Shown here: piece by piece, positions 28,894 through 32,710 of the stretch
How the letters are laid out: each line of letters opens with the position of its first letter
Position numbering within the stretch: the stretch's first letter is position 1
Source of the DNA: an uncultured bacterium
GTDB taxonomy: Bacteria > Bacteroidota > Bacteroidia > Bacteroidales > Muribaculaceae
Direction: 5' to 3'
NCBI GenBank assembly: GCA_905214735.1
Contig: CAJMNI010000027.1
Location: 1 to 32,710 of the forward strand
Length of the DNA stretch: 32,710 nucleotides
Made by a program: the position numbers and the translations under genes
The notes under the pieces: model-generated
The model's input: the letters and a program-made list of their open reading frames with translations, nothing else
Databases searched by the model: none
Told to the model about the DNA's origin: nothing

Positions 28894-29580
28894 TCAGAGA
28901 TAATAATCTTTCAGGGGTTGAAGGCGGTCGTCGAGTTCGAACACACGCGGTTTGCCGGTGGGGATCTCCAGTGAAACGACCTCTTCGGGGGAAAGGTGGC
29001 GGAGCATCATCTCCAGTCCGCGCAGCGAATTGCCGTGGGCCACGACCAAAACGTCTCCATAATGCTGCAGCGCCGGCGCAATCTTCTCTTCCCAGCAGGA
29101 GCGCACGCGTTCGATAGTGATCTTCAGCGACTCACCCGCCGGCAGTTCGTCGGCTGTGAGCGAAGCGTAACGCGGATCGAAACGAGGATGTCGCGGATCA
29201 TCCTCCTTCAGCAGCGGAGGCTCCACATCATAGCTCCGGCGCCAGATATGCACCTGCTCGTCACCATATTTCTCAGCCGTATCGCTCTTGTTGAGACCCT
29301 GAAGCGCACCGTAATGCCGTTCGTTGAGGTGCCAGTCCTTGGTCACCGGCACCCAGTCGCGGTCCATCTCCGAAGCCGCGATCTGAAGCGTATGGATAGC
29401 CCTTTTGAGATAAGAAGTAAAATAGAACTCCGGTTTCAGTCCGGCCTTCAGCATCAGACGTCCCGCCTCGCGGGCCTCCTCGCGTCCCCGGTCGGAAAGT
29501 TCCACGTCGGTCCAGCCCGTAAACCGGTTGGACAGGTTCCACTCACTCTGTCCATGCCGCAACAAAATCAATCTCGCCAT
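28894..29580 (-). CDS. gpmA: 2,3-bisphosphoglycerate-dependent phosphoglycerate mutase
   Basis: This 228-residue cytosolic glycolytic enzyme interconverts 2- and 3-phosphoglycerate. The histidine-phosphatase motif is LLRHGQSEWN with phosphorylated His9, followed by NRFTGWTDVELSDRGREEAR. Further active-site motifs are TSYLKRAIHTLQ, LNERHYGALQGLNKSD and the second catalytic His in VVAHGNSLRGLEM. I chose ATG 29580 (MARLILLRHG) over a TTG two codons upstream. It stands alone on its strand, divergent from tpx. Confidence 0.97.
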   Translation of the reverse strand: MARLILLRHGQSEWNLSNRFTGWTDVELSDRGREEAREAGRLMLKAGLKPEFYFTSYLKRAIHTLQIAASEMDRDWVPVTKDWHLNERHYGALQGLNKSDTAEKYGDEQVHIWRRSYDVEPPLLKEDDPRHPRFDPRYASLTADELPAGESLKITIERVRSCWEEKIAPALQHYGDVLVVAHGNSLRGLEMMLRHLSPEEVVSLEIPTGKPRVFELDDRLQPLKDYYL

Positions 29581-29736
29581 ATTCAATCTTAAATAAATAG
29601 TGTTTGAAAATCATCTATCCATATAACAAAATCCAAACCGATTTTTCACATACCGGACCTAAACGTTTTGCAGCCTCCTAACAAAGTGCGGGGGAGTTAC
29701 GTTATTACTGATAGATAACCCAAAAACATAGAATAT

Positions 29737-30243
29737 ATGGAAACCGTATTTCTTCAGGGAAACCCGATGCATCTGGTCGGCGAACTCCCCGTGGCCGGCA
29801 GCATCGCCCCCGATTTTACCCTTACCGCCGATGACCTCAGCGATATCCGCCTGAGCGATTTCAACGGCAAACGCGTTGTGCTCAACATCTTCCCCAGCAT
29901 CGACACCGATGTCTGCGCCGCTTCCGTGCGCCATTTCAACCAGGATGTCGCTTCTTATAAAAACACCGAAGTGCTCTGCGTCAGCATGGACCTCCCCTTC
30001 GCCGCCAAACGTTTCTGCACGGTCAACGGCATCGAGCATGTACGCACTGCTTCCGCATATCGTTCTGACTTCGGCGATACCTACGGCGTGGAGATTGCCG
30101 ACGGCCCGATGCGCGGCCTTCTTGCAAGAGCTGTCGTGGTGATCGACACCGACGGCCGGGTGCTCGGCACCTCCCTCTCGCAGGAAATCACCAAAGAGCC
30201 CGACTATGAGTTCGTGAAGAAACTCCTGTCGGAAAACGCCTGA
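29737..30243 (+). CDS. tpx: Thiol peroxidase Tpx
   Basis: This 168-residue peroxiredoxin reduces peroxides with electrons from thioredoxin. The peroxidatic Cys60 is in NIFPSIDTDVCAASVRHFN and the resolving Cys94 in KRFCTVNGIEH, the atypical two-Cys arrangement of Tpx. Cys81 is an extra cysteine. The N-terminus METVFLQGNPMHLVGELPVA is family-typical, length is normal and there is no signal peptide. It is divergent from gpmA and followed after 15 bases by the DUF4250 gene. Confidence 0.96.
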   Translation: METVFLQGNPMHLVGELPVAGSIAPDFTLTADDLSDIRLSDFNGKRVVLNIFPSIDTDVCAASVRHFNQDVASYKNTEVLCVSMDLPFAAKRFCTVNGIEHVRTASAYRSDFGDTYGVEIADGPMRGLLARAVVVIDTDGRVLGTSLSQEITKEPDYEFVKKLLSENA

Positions 30244-30258
30244 GCAAACGCCTGAGCA
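30235..30258 (+). repeat. 12-base tandem duplication at the tpx/DUF4250 junction
   Basis: AACGCCTGAGCA occurs twice in tandem (30235-30246 and 30247-30258). The first copy holds the last tpx codons and stop; the second ends exactly before the DUF4250 ATG. Without the second copy the stop and next start would be only three bases apart. Confidence 0.85.
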
Positions 30259-30435
30259 ATGACTCTTCCAAGCGAACCCTTCATGCTTCTGAGCATGATC
30301 AATATGAAACTGCGCGACGACTATCCGAGCCTCGACGAACTATGCGCCGCCGAGGATATCGACCGCAATGAGCTTGAAAACCGGCTTCGCGAAGCCGGTT
30401 TCGATTACCTCCCTGAGGCCAATCAGTTCAGATAG
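30259..30435 (+). CDS. DUF4250 domain-containing small protein
   Basis: This 58-residue protein reads MTLPSEPFMLLSMINMKLRD then DYPSLDELCAAEDIDRNELE and ends PEANQFR. It matches my memory of the DUF4250 family, whose members share a PxMLLSxINMKLRDxYxSLDxLC pattern and similar length. No function is known to me. The SLDELCAAEDIDRNELENRL part looks like a small helix-turn-helix-like fold; that is inference. It follows tpx closely and is probably co-transcribed, ahead of a tandem-hairpin region and terminator. Confidence 0.85.
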   Translation: MTLPSEPFMLLSMINMKLRDDYPSLDELCAAEDIDRNELENRLREAGFDYLPEANQFR

Positions 30436-30453
30436 CGCCCCTTAATTACTGTG

Positions 30454-30505
30454 CCAAGACCCCGCGGGTCTTGGATAAACGCAGCCAAAACCCCGCGGGT
30501 TTTGG
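30454..30505 (+). repeat. Two tandem palindromes with a compensatory base pair
   Basis: CCAAGACCC-CGC-GGGTCTTGG (30454-30474) and CCAAAACCC-CGC-GGGTTTTGG (30485-30505) are 9-bp perfect hairpins with the same CGC loop, 10 bases apart. They differ only at stem position 5, where G-C has become A-T on both arms. They resemble a REP-like palindromic unit; they may protect the tpx-DUF4250 mRNA end. Confidence 0.8.
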
Positions 30506-30518
30506 GGTAAATTAACGA

Positions 30519-30547
30519 GAGTGTGAACAATTGTTCGCACTCTTTTT
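30519..30547 (+). terminator. Intrinsic terminator after tpx-DUF4250
   Basis: GAGTGTGAAC pairs with GTTCGCACTC (one U-G pair) across an AATT loop, followed by TTTTT (30543-30547). It closes the tpx-DUF4250 transcript after the two palindromes. Confidence 0.85.
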
Positions 30548-30646
30548 GTTATTAAGACACGACGGCAGGGATTCCCGCCGCCGTCCCGCTGCCCCGCGAA
30601 GGAGCATTCGGTGAGAACTATCAAAAACACACATCCGTTTGCAATC

Positions 30647-31112
30647 ATGATTCCGCTCCAGAAAACTTTATTGCTTATGGCTCTGCTTGCGGTAACCTCA
30701 TTCCCCGGCCACTCTCAGGAATATCAGGGAGAGTCGTTGGGGCGCTTCCGCACTGTATTTCCTCCCCACCCTCTCCATCACCGGAAGCATCGGCACCGTG
30801 GCCCACAAGGCCGACAAGCTTTTCAGCCACGAGAGCTTCACCTATACCATCGCGCCGCAGCTGAGCTGGACGCTCTTCGACGGCTTTGCCCGCAGTGCCT
30901 CCGTGGCCGCAGCCCGCGAGGAGATGGAGGCGAGCATCAGCCAATACAACGAATCGGTGCTCGCCACCGTGAAGGTGCAGAACCTCGTTTCCCAGGCCGA
31001 AGCTACACTCCCCTCGGCAGTGCGCCAGCAGGGAGTGCAGGTATCGTCGCGCTCCTCCAACATCATTCTCTTCGTTGCTCTCGAGAGCGATCGCCCTGAA
31101 TATGACGCACTT
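30647..31112 (+). pseudogene. Chimeric remnant: TolC-like outer-membrane factor joined to RND pump N-terminal piece
   Basis: A signal peptide at 30647 (MIPLQKTLLLMALLAVTSFP, then GHSQ) runs about 35 residues and then goes out of frame near 30745-30755. Another frame continues LYFLPTLSITGSIGTVAHKA and SYTIAPQLSWTLFDGFARSA-like sequence (IAPQLSWTLFDGFARS at about 30850), typical of TolC-type outer-membrane efflux proteins, up to QYNESVLATVK. The same frame then switches at about 30966-30981 to VQNLVSQAEATLPSAVRQQG and SSNIILFVALESD, which resembles the N-terminal periplasmic region of AcrB-like RND pumps. Most of both proteins is missing, so no pump could be made. The remnant is followed by a piece of RND C-terminus in a third frame. 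Confidence 0.6.
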
Positions 31113-31320
31113 TACCTCAATTGTCGGCACGCTGTTCGTGCCCAACTTTTGGGAACTCCTGGAGCGCTTCAAGGAGAAGCATCTCAACCGCCTCTTCAAC
31201 GGAGCCTCCAATGCAGCGCCGACACCTCAACCGGCTTATCCGGCCAAAACCGCCACTCCCGACAACGACACTGCCAATCAGAAAGAAGAATCGGAGCAGA
31301 AAACGGATAAGACAGTCTGA
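31075..31320 (+). pseudogene. RND efflux pump C-terminal fragment
   Basis: The frame ending at TGA 31318-31320 encodes MTHFTSIVGTLFVPNFWELL and ERFKEKHLNRLF, matching the last membrane segment of AcrB-type RND transporters, where an IVGTLFVPxF-type motif is usual, followed by a low-complexity polar tail. It is in a different frame from the upstream RND N-terminal piece; the join lies near 31098-31115. The middle (about 900 residues) of the pump is absent. Only the C-terminal part is credible; the first dozen codons of the frame overlap the other fragment. Confidence 0.6.
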
Positions 31321-31341
31321 CCCCCTTAATCAATTCTATAT

Positions 31342-31386
31342 AAAAACGGCCTCGCCCCGGCGTCATCACGACGACGATGCGAGGCC
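31342..31386 (-). terminator. Probable terminator of the MacB-like gene
   Basis: GGCCTCGC (31348-31355) and GCGAGGCC (31379-31386) pair perfectly across a 23-nt loop that can itself fold; on the minus strand GTTTTT follows (31342-31347). It is about 200 bases past the MacB-like stop and sits directly after the RND remnant on the plus strand. Confidence 0.6.
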
Positions 31387-31472
31387 TCTCTACATAACGA
31401 TTACATTTGAACTGCCGGTGTCTGCAACGCCGCAGGTAAGTTTCCGGCACCGGCGATGGATTTATGAACTAT

Positions 31473-31593
31473 ACCAATCTAAACCAATATAAACCATTTA
31501 TTTGCTTATGAGATTGTGTTTGCGGATTTTAATGAGATTGTAAGTGCGGATATGATATTTTAGACAACATTATTCAATCATCAACATTATTCA
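31473..31593. repeat. Cluster of three different short tandem repeats
   Basis: Three imperfect 10-base units (ACCAATCTAA, ACCAATATAA, ACCATTTATT) start at 31473. Two 24-base units beginning ATGAGATTGT follow (31508-31531 and 31532-31555; five differences). The 12-base CAACATTATTCA then occurs at 31565-31576 and 31582-31593, the second copy containing the MacB-like stop codon. No gene is seen in 31321-31586. Confidence 0.65.
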
Positions 31594-32708
31594 TAACGGA
31601 TTGCCTCTATCGGGTCGAGGTTTGCGGCTTTGCGTGCCGGATACCAGCCGAAGAAGACTCCGGTGACGGTGCATACCACAAAGGAAAGGGCCACCGAGTA
31701 GATCTGGATAGCCACGGGCCAGCGGGCTATGACGTTGACCAGCCAGGTGGCGACGCATCCCAACAGGATGCCGATCACGCCGCCTGTGACGCTGATGATC
31801 ACGGCCTCGATGAGGAACTGCGAGAGAATATCGACACCCCGCGCCCCGATCGACATGCGAAGACCTATCTCACGGGTGCGCTCAGTGACGGAGACATACA
31901 TGATGTTCATGATCCCGATGCCTCCGACAAGCAGGGAAATCCCCGCTATGCAGGCGAGCAGTACGGTCATCATGTCGCTCGTGGAGTTCATCATCTCGCT
32001 CAGTTCCTGCTGCGACCGGATCTCGAAGTCATCCTCAGCCCCCTCTTTGATCTTGTGGCGCTGACGGAGCACTTCGGAAATCTTCTCTATGACTTCGTCG
32101 GTGGCATTCTCGTCGACCGCGCTCGCATACATCCCCTGCAGATAATCGATGGCGAGGATGCGCTTCATCACGGTGGTGTAGGGGGCGAGAACCACATCGT
32201 CCTGATCCATACCCATGGAGTTGGTGCCCTTCGATTCGAGCACTCCGACAACCGTGAAGGGTATTTTGCCAAACCTTATCACCCTCCCCACCGGATCGGT
32301 GCCGTCGGGGAAAAGATTGTCGACAACCGTCTTTCCAAGCACGCACACTTTCGATGCGAGCTTGATCTCCCTCTCTCCGAACATCACTCCGCTCTCCACC
32401 TTCAGCTTGCGGATGTCGAGATAATCGGGCGTGATGCCATAGATGGTCGAGGGATAGTTGTTGTTGCCGCTCACGAGCTGGCCGCCGGAATTGACCGAGG
32501 GAGAGAGTGCCGAAATCCCTTCGAGCGACTGGAGAGCTTCATAGTCGGCCACTGAATAACCGGTAGCCACCTCCTCTCCCTCTTTGAGTCCGGAAAGGAT
32601 CACGGTTTTCATGCCGTTGCTCGCTCCGATGGTAACTTTCACCGGGTCGAGAATGTTATAATACTGCCGCAAAATCGAACCGGTTCGGCACGCAAGATAA
32701 ACCCAATA
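31587..32708 (-). CDS. MacB-like ABC transporter permease, with membrane-fusion-protein-like N-terminus; 5' partial
   Basis: From about residue 40 (counting from a TTG at 32672) the protein is a MacB-type permease: periplasmic domain VADYEALQSLEGISALSPSV, YPSTIYGITPDYLDIRKLKV, then FtsX-like membrane segments (LLVGGIGIMNIMYVSVTERT with REIGLRMSIGA, and FLIEAVIISVTGGVIGILLG) and the usual PARKAANLDPIEAIRYE end. The MacB N-terminal membrane helix is absent. Instead residues 10-40 read DPVKVTIGASNGMKTVILSG then LKEGEEVATGYS, which resembles the C-terminal domain of MacA/AcrA-type membrane fusion proteins. The frame is open to the window edge, so the true start lies beyond and the fusion may extend. 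MacB works with MacA and TolC to export drugs or peptides. Without its first helix this copy is probably nonfunctional. Confidence 0.75.
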   Translation of the reverse strand, partial: YWVYLACRTGSILRQYYNILDPVKVTIGASNGMKTVILSGLKEGEEVATGYSVADYEALQSLEGISALSPSVNSGGQLVSGNNNYPSTIYGITPDYLDIRKLKVESGVMFGEREIKLASKVCVLGKTVVDNLFPDGTDPVGRVIRFGKIPFTVVGVLESKGTNSMGMDQDDVVLAPYTTVMKRILAIDYLQGMYASAVDENATDEVIEKISEVLRQRHKIKEGAEDDFEIRSQQELSEMMNSTSDMMTVLLACIAGISLLVGGIGIMNIMYVSVTERTREIGLRMSIGARGVDILSQFLIEAVIISVTGGVIGILLGCVATWLVNVIARWPVAIQIYSVALSFVVCTVTGVFFGWYPARKAANLDPIEAIRYE

Positions 32709-32710
32709 AA

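Noticed and set aside
29581..29586. TTG start of gpmA two codons upstream
   Set aside because: The ATG at 29580 gives the standard MARLILLRHG-type N-terminus.
30454..30505. CRISPR array
   Set aside because: Only two short palindromes with a 10-base spacer and no cas genes; they are hairpins, not CRISPR repeats.
30611..30646. GTG start upstream of the outer-membrane-factor signal peptide
   Set aside because: The ATG at 30647 starts directly at a good signal peptide.

Overview
The window looks like a chromosomal segment of a Bacteroidales bacterium, most likely from the Muribaculaceae or a close relative. That placement is inferred from Bacteroidota-type promoters (-33 TTG/TTTG and -7 TAnnTTTG), A-rich translation starts without clear Shine-Dalgarno sites, and the DUF4954, DUF4250 and PepD-type proteins. 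Nothing in the sequence names the species.

Left edge (1-2230): the first ~940 bases are decayed genes, namely a broken GNAT acetyltransferase with a short partner gene (minus) and the C-terminal end of a glycosyltransferase with an in-frame stop (plus). An intact membrane O-acyltransferase (minus) follows.

Core information-processing block (2230-15570, all minus, read from high to low coordinates): tRNA-Thr(TGT), tRNA-Tyr, tRNA-Gly, tRNA-Thr(GGT), tuf, tRNA-Trp, secE, nusG, rplK, rplA, rplJ, rplL, rpoB, rpoC. A good promoter precedes the tRNAs and a strong hairpin terminator follows rpoC. Internal hairpins after tuf and between rplL and rpoB probably tune processing or read-through.

Middle (15570-23000, minus): glmS with its own promoter and terminator, a predicted lipoprotein whose signal peptide appears frameshifted, a NYN-domain protein whose start codon lies in a long hairpin, and a pepD-muramidase-pepD cluster. 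The muramidase and two dipeptidases may act together on peptidoglycan or peptides; that is inference from their arrangement.

Right part (23000-30550): an OmpH-like lipoprotein, then hflX, a DUF4954 protein and a proline-rich membrane-anchored protein (plus). Next come a secreted protein of unknown function and gpmA (minus), then tpx with a small DUF4250 gene (plus).

Right edge (30550-32710): pieces of several drug-efflux components (outer-membrane factor, RND pump, membrane-fusion protein, MacB permease) are joined in unusual combinations. They suggest repeated deletion between efflux genes, or an assembly artefact. I found no CRISPR array, insertion sequence or phage. No wholly new system is demonstrated; the strongest leads are the efflux chimeras, the NYN start-codon hairpin, the DUF4954 operon and the pepD-muramidase cluster.
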